NCBI GenBank assembly: GCA_030789695.1
Contig: CM061140.1
Coordinates: 82,832,422-82,896,421, forward strand
Reading direction: 5' to 3'
DNA: 64,000 nt
Source of the DNA: Scilla litardierei
Taxonomy: Eukaryota; Streptophyta; Magnoliopsida; Asparagales; Asparagaceae
Made by a program: the position numbers and the translations under genes. This document shows positions 44,332-55,242 of this stretch, in pieces; the stretch's first letter is position 1; each line of letters begins with the position of its first letter. Below the pieces are notes generated by a model. That model had not been told where the DNA came from, did not search any database, and worked only from the letters and a program-made list of their open reading frames with translations.

Positions 44332-47300
44332 TCCTCCCCACCTTAGAATAAAGTCCGTCCTCAGGACTTTCTAATATAGCTAGTCGCTCTAGTAACTACC
44401 CCAATCAAGTCACTTTATAATTCAAACCAAGTATAGTCATTACAAGTGCTCATATATGCACTAGGTAGTCAAACATTATTACTACCAACACTTATATATT
44501 CACGTACGTATACACTTATACCTATTATAGTCCGTCAACTTCATACATGTTTTTCAATCAGGTATATAAACATACATCCCTTATATAACTGCTACTCACA
44601 ACAGTAGTTCAGATACTTATATAGGATAGTCTCACACTTAGCCAATACAATCATCGCTCTACCTATATGTAGCTACCTATGCACAAGCATCAAGGGTATA
44701 CTACCCCTCTAATATTCATCCATTACCAAGCATCTCAACACATATAGTCACACCATACCATTATTAAATCAAGTTCACTATATCTAATATACATTCACCA
44801 CTACTATAATTTCACAATATATAGTCATTCAAATACACGCAATTAGTTCACCATATATTCACATCACGTACGGTCCTATAACTATATTTACGACACGCCA
44901 CATAGACCATAGTCATCCATACCTATAACTAAGCACATACTTACCCGTGCATGGTGCACTCCCATACACGCTAACATTTCATTTTCATACGCCAATCATA
45001 CCATTATATAACTAGCACACCTACACACCTAGTTTTAGCTAGTACACATACGTTCACACAACAAGTCCTTAGTAAATAACTATACCGCAAGACCGGCACA
45101 AACACTCCTATCACTATACATACATCAAGCATTGCTATATTCAAACTACAACATACATTCAATATACTTAGAGTATACTCACTCAAGCTTGAGTGAGACT
45201 CAATACACATATCAGAATATTCCATATACGTAGCACGACATTCATACTTATACCATATCACTCCAATATTTATACGTCTACCAATACAACCATATACATA
45301 CCATAAGTCATTCACCTAATATCTAGTCAGGTAATATTCACATGGTTAAATCAATCTATATACCATAATAATAATACAGACATCAGCACACGTATAACTA
45401 TAATACACCTCCCTAATACATACGCATTCATCGTATAGTCACACACATGTAACATATATTCACACCATAGCCTACTACCTATAATTAGTATACTAACACA
45501 TCCACACATACATAATTAAGATGTGCAATGGTCGTGTATACCTCACGGTATGCACGCATGCGACATCCCGCGAAAGCAAACAATACCAATCAAAATTATA
45601 AACCCTACTACCTATATATATATCACCTATATACTCATGCAACGAAACATAACTACTTACATATAAGCACATATTATACCTACCTACGAGCACATACTCA
45701 TACGTAATAATATATGGGTCATTCAATAGGCCTACTTACTTAACTATACATACACTTATTATTATCACACCTAGCACTCACATAGCTTTACCCAATCATT
45801 TTATTTCAACCATTATATGTATCTCTTACTACATACACAACTTAGATATTCCAACGCTAATTCAAATATACACAAGCATCCCTAGTATAGTATATCTAAC
45901 CACTCACAAGTCTATACATTCTAGCACACAAACAACTTCATAATATCACGAATAACTCCAAGTACATATATATATCACACAATAGGCAAGCATCAATATA
46001 CTATGGGGGTACACTCATTCAAGCCCACGTACACAACTTAGGTACGTGCACAACGACACCTCACAAGGGTCCAAGGGTCTACTAACAACTAAGGGTTGAC
46101 ACAGCCATTGACGGTCCCTAAGGCCTAAGCAATAAAGAGAGATCGAGGGCGAGACGAGGGAAGGATCGACAAGCACGAGTTCAGATAGGACGAATACGAG
46201 GAGACGGCTTGGTTGGACGAAACATTGACTCAAAGGTGAGGTTTAGGTTGAGGGAAAAAGGAGATGTAGTGATGCTTGAATAGAGTACAGAAAAGCAACT
46301 AGGATAAATAGCATAAGCTAAAATACGCAAAATTGAAAAACGGTTGTACTTTAAAATCCTCATCTGAGAAGAAATGTTTGGGAATCGATAAAACGAGTTG
46401 TTCAAAATAAGTTTGAGTTGAATATTCATAATAAGAGAAAATGTTTTATTAGCTTATCAAAAATCATTAAGAAAAGAAGTAAAATCATTTACACGAATAT
46501 TAAGGACATGGTTTAGAAAATTTTAAACGTCAGTAATTTAATATAATGTTGTCAAAAAGTTTTTGAAAGTTAAAGAATGAAATCAAATAACGGAAGAATT
46601 TAAACTCATGTTAAATGCTTACAAAACTTTTAGGCTATGGAAAGTTGAAAATAATCAATTTGAAACTACTTTTAGAGAACCAGAGTTTGCCAAAAATGAG
46701 AAACTGATTTTCACAAGGTTCTTAATATACGAGCACAATAAGTCTGGTACGGGTATAAAAATAATTGAAAGTATGTATGGTGCACGGAAAAATAATAATA
46801 ATGACTTAGTGTAAGAATTTTCAAGATCGAATCGCAAATCCTTAAAATCAAATCAGGGAGGGTCTAAAGCAGGAAGAGGTTATGAAAATAGTAGTTTTTG
46901 CAAAAATTTGGAATAGTGAGTACGACGAGTAAAAATCAACTTGCTGAAATCTGAAATTCCATGTGACATGAAAAGTATATTAAAAGTAAACACGAAGTAT
47001 TATTCAAATGGCATAAATAAGAGGGAAAATTATAAATCGAACTGAGCAAAATAAAAGTACGGTTCAGAATAAAATTTAATATATGAAAAGACGACATGAG
47101 TACGAAAACATAGGCTGGGAAAATATTGTCAGCTAGAGTTCAAAATTCCGACGAACGTTTTAAAAATTTAAATCAATGAAGAAGTATGAAGTATAAGTAT
47201 ATTAAAATTTTGAACAAATTTAAACATAGTGAAAGAGGAAATCGAAAGATACTTTTGGAAGATTCAAGATTGTAACGGAAAGGTTTGAAAATTGACGACG

Positions 47301-47804
47301 ATCGTCATGGGGCGATCTCGTGATTCGAGGCAAGGAAATTGGTCAGGTGATCAAAACATTCGTATGCCTAGGATATGACTCAGGAGAGGCTACGGGAAAC
47401 TCCTACGGTCGACCAACTAAAGATTAAAAACTAAGCGCTAAGACTTCTAAAGGTTAGACGGTAAAGAAATGCGTTCAGCTTGGTCCGAAATCGATGACCC
47501 CAAGCGAACGACAAAAGGAAATTCTAGAAGTCTAATATGGTCAGAGGTAGACAAGGACCACTAAGGTAACTCCTACGACGATCAAGTCAATTGCTAGAAG
47601 GGAGTCTAACTAACAATCAGGGGCCTCTAACTATCAAGCACAGACGTTTAACTAAGTCTTCTAATCACCTAGTGTCCTAAAAACGACTAGACTCAGGGCT
47701 TCTGACTCGGATGTTGCAATTTATTTAATGGACATTCTGTTATTATCGTTGTTTCGTTAATTCGCAATTGCAAGACTGGACCTGCATGGGCCACCAACAA
47801 AACC
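44332..47804 (-). other. LARD-1 internal region, non-coding
   Basis: PPT AAGGTGGGGAGGA (minus strand) at the 44332 end; leader GGTTTTGTTGGTGGCCC at the 47804 end. Between them no gag or pol is recognisable. On the sense strand 44400-46000 is poor in C and rich in TATGTRTG-like runs. Blocks conserved with LARD-2 include CACTCAAGCTTGAGTG (45180-45195), AGTGCACCATGCACGGGTAA and a stretch around 47460-47560. Confidence 0.8.
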
Positions 47805-50577
47805 TGTCACGCCCCCGCTTCCCAAAATATGGAGGCGAAGCGTGAGAAGGTCCGCTCAGAACTGAAGCTACAAAGCTGCAAGTCCGATAAGCGTCAATCA
47901 AATTTAAAACTGCAGGCCCCTTGCAACGCGAACGAAACAAAGATAATAATAATGAAATGAGACAAAAGAAGCATCTCAGAATATCCATAAAATAAGTTTC
48001 CAACATCACAGAAAAACCACCAAGCTAAAAGTAAGAGACTAAAGGCCCAAACATGGCCAACAAAAGTACAAAGTACAACGACGGTGCTAACGCACCAACA
48101 AAACTAACAAAAGGCCTAAAACAACATAAAGCTCAACAAAACTCAAAGCAAGGTCACCGGTGTCCACCAAAATCCTCCTGGCAATCATGGACTCAGACTC
48201 AGCGTCAGCGACTCATCACGTACACAGCAACGATCTCTGGCTCAGGGTCTAACATGTGACACCCAAAGAGAAAGGGGCACATGTCAGCAAGTCTGGAAGA
48301 CTTGTGCAAGTGAAACTGAAAGTACAAGTAAGAGCAACCTAGCAGTTCTAGCATGATGCAATGACATGGCAGTTTAAGTATGAGTGCAGCAGGTAAAGAA
48401 AACAACAAGTAGCTAGCATGGCATGGCAAGTGTGGCAAGACTAATAACATTTACAAGGATTTCTCTAGTCACGTTTTCATGTCATTTGCAGAGTTTACGC
48501 CTTACAGCTGAAATGACTTTCTTTCACACTGATTGGCCGCTTAACTCCGCCCCACCCAGAGTTTACGCCTTACAGCTGCAGTTGCTGATCAGGCAGACTC
48601 CCAGCTGATTGGCCGCTTAACTCTTACCCCATCCCACGTGTATCGAGCCAGGGCCTTACCCCCGAACGGTAATGCTCGCTTCTGGATCACGAGCCAGGAA
48701 GTGTTTTTAACAAGTATGGCGTAGGGGTGCACCTAGCCAGGACAAGCAAGTACAAGTATGTAGCGTGTGCTACGAATGCAATATTCAACTTGGATGACAT
48801 GTAAAATGCAATGCATGGCAGTTAAAAGTGCGTACAGATAAGGAAAGTAAACGTGACAGTTTAGTATGCATGAACATCAAGTTTAAAGGGTGGATCTAGC
48901 TTCGTTGTCAAGCTAGATCAATTAGGTGACGGATCTAGTTTCGTTGTCAAACTAGATCAAATAGGCGTCTAGCCAGCTATCATTTCACTGGCTAGTCTCT
49001 TTTACGCTAAAAGCAAGGAAGTGGCCTAAAAACATGGCCCTACACAAGAGTTGGCAAGTTTCACTTGCCTGCAAATACGACGTCTGAGCACACCGTCCAA
49101 TGAGTCCAAAAAACACAATTATCTACGTGCACAAGTCCACCGCCTAAAGTCCATATTATTAATCTTGATTAGTGAATTTAAAACATTTAAAATACTTTGA
49201 AAATACTGATTTTAGTCTTGATTAGCATGCAATTGGGTTGGGGGTCCTAGGGGTGCAAAACGTTACCTCAACACGACGCGAAAGCTACACCGGGCGTCGG
49301 GTAGCGACGCCGGGGGGTTGGAATAATAGAACGCGCTCCAAGTCCTGATTCCAATATAGTTTCCTCGCTGGAAAGTTCAGAGCATCAACCCGGGCGACGA
49401 TTTCAGATTCCAAAGCTCGCACGTGCGACGACGGGCTACGACGTGCGACGACGTCGTACGCGGCAAGTCGTCGAAGAGAACACTCCTAGGTGGGGGCCCA
49501 CAGCAGTCCTAGGGGCCTTTGGGGAACCCACAATAACTCTGGAGAACTTGGGGGGCCCACGGAGGCAAGTGGTGCGACGGATGCGGGGTTGCGACGAGTG
49601 ACTCTCGGTCGTACCCCTCCAATGCGGGAGAATTCCTCGGTCGCTGCGAGAGAACGGGGCTGTGCAGCAGCGGGGGTCGGTCACAGCGGCGGGTGCGGGC
49701 GTGGGCTTCGGTCAGACCGATAGGGACCGTCGGTCGTGCGCTTGGGATGCGGGGTTGCAGCGTTGCAACGTTGCAACGTTCGGGCGCTCGGTCACAGCGG
49801 CCGCTTCCTTCGGTCGGGCACGGAGCGGAGGCGGGGCGACAGAGCGGACGGCAAGCGGGGGTCGGTGCGGAGCGGGGGCGACCGGTCAGAGCGGGCCAAG
49901 CGATCGGTCAGGTCGATGGAACGGAGCGGGGGTGCTGCAGCGTGCGGAGCGGCTTGGGTGCGGGCGGGGGCTTCGGTCGGAGCGGGCGAACGGGGCGATT
50001 TTCCTCGGTCGTGCGGGGGCTGAACGTCGCAACGTTGCGACGATTCGTCGCAACGTCCAAAATGACTTTGGAAGAGGCTAGGGCTAATTTCTTTGGAAAA
50101 ATAGGACTTGCTAGGGGTTGCTTATATAGTGTAGGTGGGTTGACTTGGTCTAGGGCTAAATCTAATAGGATTAGAATTCAAAAAGATTTGAAATTTGAAT
50201 TTAAACTTCTCCAACCCAATCTAGGATTTGACCAGGTCCAAATGAGCTGGAAATTGGCTCAAAAATTCTTTAAAACGTTTTAAACTCAAATAAATTTTAT
50301 TTGGCCGAAATTAATTTAAAAATAAATTATTAAAAATAATATAAAACTTGTAAAAATTATAAAAGTGGTCAAATGAACTCCAAAAATTATAAAATAAATA
50401 TCGTTGTGATCGTGGCGACGAATGTGAGCTAACTAAGAAGACGGATCTCAAATTCGACGTCGGACGACGAAACTAAAAATAGAAACGTCTCCCCGTCAAA
50501 GTGAAAATCGTCACGTCTCATCGAGTGAGTTTAAATTGTGGGGAAAACGACTCGAGAAGTGTCGTTCCAGGATAGTG
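47805..50577 (-). repeat. LARD-1 5' LTR, 138 bp missing at its outer end
   Basis: Follows the other LTR closely to CCAGGATAGTG, then breaks at 50577 into CHR-B Gag. The missing part, present at 44194-44331, includes the terminal TG. Confidence 0.9.
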
Positions 50578-51669
50578 ACCAGAGCGGAGACTTCCGTCAG
50601 TTTCTGGGTGTGATGAGAGAGATGCTGGAGGTGCAGCATCAGTTGGTTCAGCAGTCGCAGCGTGCTGCTCAGGCTCCCCCAGTTGCACCACCACCGCCTC
50701 CGCCTGCCCCACGAGCTGCTCCAGGAGTGAAGCAGTTCAATGAACTCCAGCCGAGGAATTTTTCGGGGAAAGAGGGACCCCTAGCTGCTGACGAGTGGAT
50801 CCAGAGCACGGAGGAGAAGTTAGTTACTGCGAAGATTCCTGATGATACCTGAGTGGAGATAGCGAAGATGCAGCTAATGGAGAATGCAAGGAACTGGTGG
50901 CGCATCGAGGAGAGGCGTCTGGAGAAGCCAGTGGAGTGGAAGACCTTCCGCTCGATGTTTAAGGATAAGTATTTTACCAAGTCTGCGAGGAGGGAGCTGT
51001 TGAGCAAGTTTATAGATCTGAAGCAAGGGGATATGACTGTCGAGGAGTATGAAGCTGAGTTCGAGATGCTGAGCCGTTTTGCTCCGCATATGGTGAGGAA
51101 GGAGGAGAAGCGAGCTGATCGCTTTCGTCAGGGACTGCGTCCGAAGATTCAGGCTTCTATGTCTTCGGCGAGTTTCTCGACTATGAGGGAGGTGCTAGAT
51201 GCTGCGAAGAATCATGAGCTTATTTCGCTCCTACCTGACCCTCCAGCTGATAAGGGGAAGCGTCCCATGGAGTAGTACCGGCCACCTGCTAGGCCGACGA
51301 TGAGGCCAGTCCAGACAGTGCCTTTCAAGAGGCCAGGAGCACCTATGCAGATTCAGAGTAAGGGACCATGCCATTACTGCGGGAAGACAGGACATGTTCA
51401 GAAGGATTGTAGGAGGAAGCTGGGACTGTGCTTAGTTTGTGGAGATGCATCTCATGCTGCAAAGGATTGTCCGAGAGCCCGTAAAGCTATGGTTGGAGCG
51501 CCAGCCCCGCTGCACATGAGAGCACCTGCCCCAGTTCAGAGAGGAGCTGCTGTACGTGGGCCACCCATGGCGCCACAGAGGCAGATGTTTCAGAGGGCAG
51601 TGCAACCCCAGAGGCCGGCGTACACCATGACCGCTGTTGAGACTGAGCAGCTAGATGGAGTTATTGCAG
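50577..51669 (+). pseudogene. gag: CHR-B Gag, main part (exon 1)
   Basis: Reads GDFRQFLGVMREMLEVQHQ, then the capsid core (ARNWWRIEE, VEWKTFRSMFKDKYF, EYEAEFEMLSRFAPHM, FRQGLRPKIQASM). The knuckle CHYCGKTGHVQKDC is intact and a second CLVCGDASHAAKDC follows. Nonsense codons: TGA at 50850-50852 and TAG at 51273-51275 (the latter Gln in CHR-A). The frame ends into intron 1 with LDGVIAG. Without splicing it adds ILRIQTSFS and stops at 51699-51701. Confidence 0.9.
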
Positions 51670-51782
51670 GTATACTTCGAATCCAGACTTCATTTTCGTA
51701 ATATAGATCTTAATGGTTAGCTATGTTTGTTTGCCTTGTTTGCTAAAGTAGTGTTGTTGACCTTAGTCCTTTTACCTCTTAG
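51670..51782 (+). other. Spliceosomal intron 1 of CHR-B (gag/protease border, 113 nt)
   Basis: GCAG|GTATACTTCG ... TTTTACCTCTTAG|GCACCATT. T-rich with candidate branch sites. Removal makes codon GGC and joins DGVIAG to TILVSSHP in frame, directly before the protease ALFDSGAS. Retention stops translation after Gag. Shared with CHR-A at the same phase. Confidence 0.8.
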
Positions 51783-54215
51783 GCACCATTCTTGTGTCCT
51801 CTCACCCTGCCTTGGCTTTGTTTGACTCTGGTGCATCCATGTGCATCTTATCCCGGAGGTTCATAACAAAGCACTCCATTCCCACCCACACACTTCCTAA
51901 GTGTTGGGACATCACCACAGGGAACGGAGTGGTGACGGTGAACTTGGGTTGTCAAACAATTCCTTTAGTGGTCAGTGGACACGAACTTTTTGCAGACTTC
52001 ATCGTCCACGACCTGCCGCATTTCGATGTCGTACTTGGCATTGATTGGTTGGGAGACTTCCACGCCTCGATCGACTGCCACAGTAAGAGGGTTGTATTCC
52101 GGATTCCAGGCCATCAGGAGTTCGAGTTCCGCAGCAGAGATGAGTCGCTTGGGCCCATCAGGTTTCGGGCCAAGCCGGAGGTGCCGATTGTTGCAGCCAT
52201 GCAGATGGAGATGGAGATCGAGCGACCAGCAGTCGTCAGAGACTTCGACGACGTCTTCCCGGAGGATATATCGGGTCTGCCACCTGACAGAGCTCTAGAA
52301 TTTGGTATTGATCTTATGCCAGGAGCGCAGCCGATATCGAAGGCACCGTATCGGATGGCTCCCGCTGAGCTCGAGGAGCTGCGTAAGCAGTTAGACGAGT
52401 TGCTGCAGAAGGGTTTCATCCACCCTAGTGTGTCACCGTGGGGTGCACCTGTTTTGCTTGTGAAGAAGAAGGATAGGTCCCGCAGGATGTGCGTGGACTA
52501 TCGAGGGCTGAATGCTGTCACAGTGAAGAATAAGTATCCGCTGCCGCGCATCGACGATATATTTGATCAGCTTGGAGGTTCGAGAGTCTTCTCGAAGTTG
52601 GACTTGAGGAGCGGGTACCATCAGTTGAAGGTGAAGAAGGATGACGTTCCGAAGACAGCCTTTCGGACGAAGTACGGACATTATGAGTTCGTGGTCATGC
52701 CGTTTGGCGTGACCAATGCGCCAGCTGTGTTCATGAATTTGATGAATTTAATAGTCTACGACTTCCTGGACAAGTTTGTGGTCATCTTCATTGATGACAT
52801 TCTTATTTATTCGAAGTCTGAGGAGGAGCACAGCTGTCATCTGAGGACAGTACTAGAGACGCTGAGGCGACACAAGCTTTATGCCAAGTATAGTAAGTGC
52901 GAGTTCTGGCTGGACAGGGTCACGTTTTTGGGACACGTGGTGTCTGGTGATGGCATATCAGTAGATCCGGAGAAGGTCGGAGCAGTCAGAGATTGGCCGA
53001 CTCGGCAGTCAGCGTCAGATATCAGGAGCTTTCTTGGCTTAGCAGGCTATTATCGGCGGTTCATCAAGGATTTCTCGAAGATTGCGGAGCCGATGACGAA
53101 GCTGACGAGGAAGGATGTGGAGTTCCTTTGGTCTGATGCTTGTGAGGAGGCCTTCAGTATCTTGAAGGTGAGGTTGACCACAGCACCAGTTCTGGCTATA
53201 CCGGATCGGAGCGGAGGCTTCGAAGTGTATTGTGATGCATCAGGGAAGGGCCTGGGATGCATCTTGCATCAGCATGGCCACGTGGTCGCGTACGCTTCTT
53301 GTCAGTTGAGGACACATGAGAAGAATTACCCGACGCATGATCTAGAGTTGGCAGCGGTGATTTTTGCACTGAAGATTTGGAGGCACTTCTTGCTGAGTGA
53401 GAGCGTGAAGATCTTCACCGACCACAAGAGCTTGAAGTACATCTTTACGCAGAAAGAGCTCAACATGCGTCAGAGACAATGGTTAGAGCTCATGGCTGAC
53501 TACGAGATTGATTTGCAGTATCACCCAGGGAAGGTGAACGTAGTACCAGATGCCTTGAGTAGACTTCCTACTGTGATGATGCATACCGCCGACTGGAGGA
53601 TTCAGCAGGAGCTGAAGGAGATGGATTTGGAGGTTGTCCTACCTGGTGTAGTTCATTCATTCATGAATCTGCAGATTCAGTCCACGATCGTGGATCGGAT
53701 CAAGGCAGCACAGGCAGGAGATCCGAAGCTGCAGAGGATCAGGAGGCAGGTTGAAGCTGGACTACGGACGGAGTTCGTGATTCATGAGGATGGTTCACTG
53801 CGGTACGGCAGCAGACTCTGTGTACCTGCAGGTGATGTTCGCGAGGAGCTGCTGAGCGAGGCTCATAGCTCACTGTATTCTATACATCCTGGAGGCACCA
53901 AGATGTATAAGGACCTCCGTCTGAATTATTGGTGGATTGGCATGAAGAGGAGTGTGGCACAGAGCGTTGCCAAGTGTTTGATATGCCAACAGGTGAAGGC
54001 TGAGCACCATCGTACTGCTGGGTTGCTGTAACCGCTTCCTATTCCGGAGTGGAAGTGGCAACATATTACGATGGACTTCGTGACTGGTTTACCTCGGACC
54101 CTGAGGCAGAACGACGCAGTTTGGGTGATCGTGGATCGATTGACCAAGTCTGCGCATTTTATCCCATTCCGAGTGGGGCCAGTCTACGGAAGCTTTGGCG
54201 AGGAAATATTTGGAG
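51783..54215 (+). pseudogene. pol: CHR-B protease, RT, RNase H, integrase N-terminus (exon 2)
   Basis: Counting from the Met at 51794: protease D11-S-G-A; RT with [18 protein letters not shown] and FIDD (D334, D335); RNase H with [26 protein letters not shown]; integrase zinc finger [10 protein letters not shown]...[12 protein letters not shown] at 54029-54031 (Gln expected in GLLQPLPIPEW) and a one-base gain near 54178 are the only lesions. First integrase Asp in TMDFVTGLP. The exon ends LARKYLE. All catalytic residues checked are present, so this is a recently dead copy. Confidence 0.92.
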
Positions 54216-54295
54216 GTAAAATTTTCGTTTCTACTTTTACTTCTATTTTGATTTTTCTCCTTGAAGTAGTCGTGATGTCGACCGTGTACGTGCAG
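54216..54295 (+). other. Spliceosomal intron 2 of CHR-B (inside integrase, 80 nt)
   Basis: TTG GAG|GTAAAATTTTCG ... GTGTACGTGCAG|GAG ATT GTA. Joins LARKYLE to EIVRLHGVP. Very T-rich. 80 nt plus the upstream one-base insertion sum to a multiple of three, so a naive ORF reads through it. Confidence 0.78.
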
Positions 54296-55201
54296 GAGAT
54301 TGTACGCTTACATGGAGTCCCTGTGAGCATTGTGTCTGACCGAGACACGAGGTTCACATCTCAGTTCTGGAGAAGTCTGCAGGAGAATTTGGGTACGAGT
54401 CTGAGTTTCAGCACGGCGTACCACCCGCAGACTGATGGCCAGTCCGAGAGGACTATTCAGATACTGGAGGATATGCTGCGAGCTTGTACGCTCGATTTGA
54501 AGGGATCATGGGAGGACCATCTTCACTTGGTGGAGTTTTCTTATAACAACAGCTATCAGGCGAGCATTGGCATGGCACCGTTTGCTGCCTTATATGGAAG
54601 GAAGTGTCGATCGCCATTGAGCTGGGATGACATCGGAGATCGGGAGCTGTTGGGTCCAGAAATGATAGTGGAAGCTGTGGATGTCGTGAGGGACATCAGG
54701 GAGAAGCTCAGAGTTGCACATGATCGCTTCAAGCATTGGGCTGATGCCAAGAGGAGACCGTTGGAGTTCCAGCCTGGAGATCACGCCTTCCTGAAGATTT
54801 CTCCGAACCGCGGAGTTATTCGTTTTGGGAAGAAGGGAAAGCTGAGCCCGAGGTATATTGGACCGTTTGATGTGCTAGAACGTGTGGGAGCTGTGGCCTA
54901 CCGCCTTGCTCTGCCACCATCTTTGGAGGGTGTTCACGATGTATTCCACATATCCCAGTTACGTCAGTACGTCAGTGATCCATCACACACTGTGGATTTC
55001 TCAGAGATTACGGTTCGTCCGGACCTGACGTATGACCAGCAGCCTGTGCAGATCCTGGACCGTCGACAGAAGCAGTTGAGGAATAAGATAGTCGACCTGG
55101 TGAGAGTGATGTGGCGTCACGGATCACCTGGAGAGTCCACCTGGGAGCGCGAAGATGATATGAGAGAGCGTTTCCCGCATCTTTTCCCGAGCAGTGCTTG
55201 A
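54296..55201 (+). pseudogene. pol: CHR-B integrase core and chromodomain (exon 3)
   Basis: IVSDRDTRFTSQFW gives the second catalytic Asp and AYHPQTDGQSERTIQ the Glu. The GPF/Y-like module KLSPRYIGPFDVLERVG is followed by a chromodomain-like end (QPVQILDRRQKQLRNK, GSPGESTWEREDDMRERFPHLF) of Tekay type. No stop inside; dead only through upstream lesions. Confidence 0.9.
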
Positions 55202-55230
55202 TGTTGATTTCGAGGACAGAATCATTTCTA

Positions 55231-55242
55231 AGTTGGGGAGGA
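55231..55242 (+). other. Polypurine tract of CHR-B
   Basis: AGTTGGGGAGGA directly before TGTAACGGTCGG of the 3' LTR. Confidence 0.8.

Larger units (their letters stand above)
41423..50577 (-). mobile_element. LARD-1: large non-coding LTR element in CHR-B gag
   Basis: LTRs at 41423-44331 (2909 bp) and 47805-50577 (2773 bp, truncated by 138 bp) flank a 3473-bp interior without coding capacity. The PPT and leader show minus orientation. The two LTRs are nearly identical, so insertion is recent. The right border is abnormal (see findings). Confidence 0.9.

Noticed and set aside
45000..45730. Cys/Tyr-rich minus-strand ORFs in the LARD-1 interior
   Set aside because: They arise from the C-poor TATGTRTG-like low-complexity domain and are not matched by ORFs in LARD-2.
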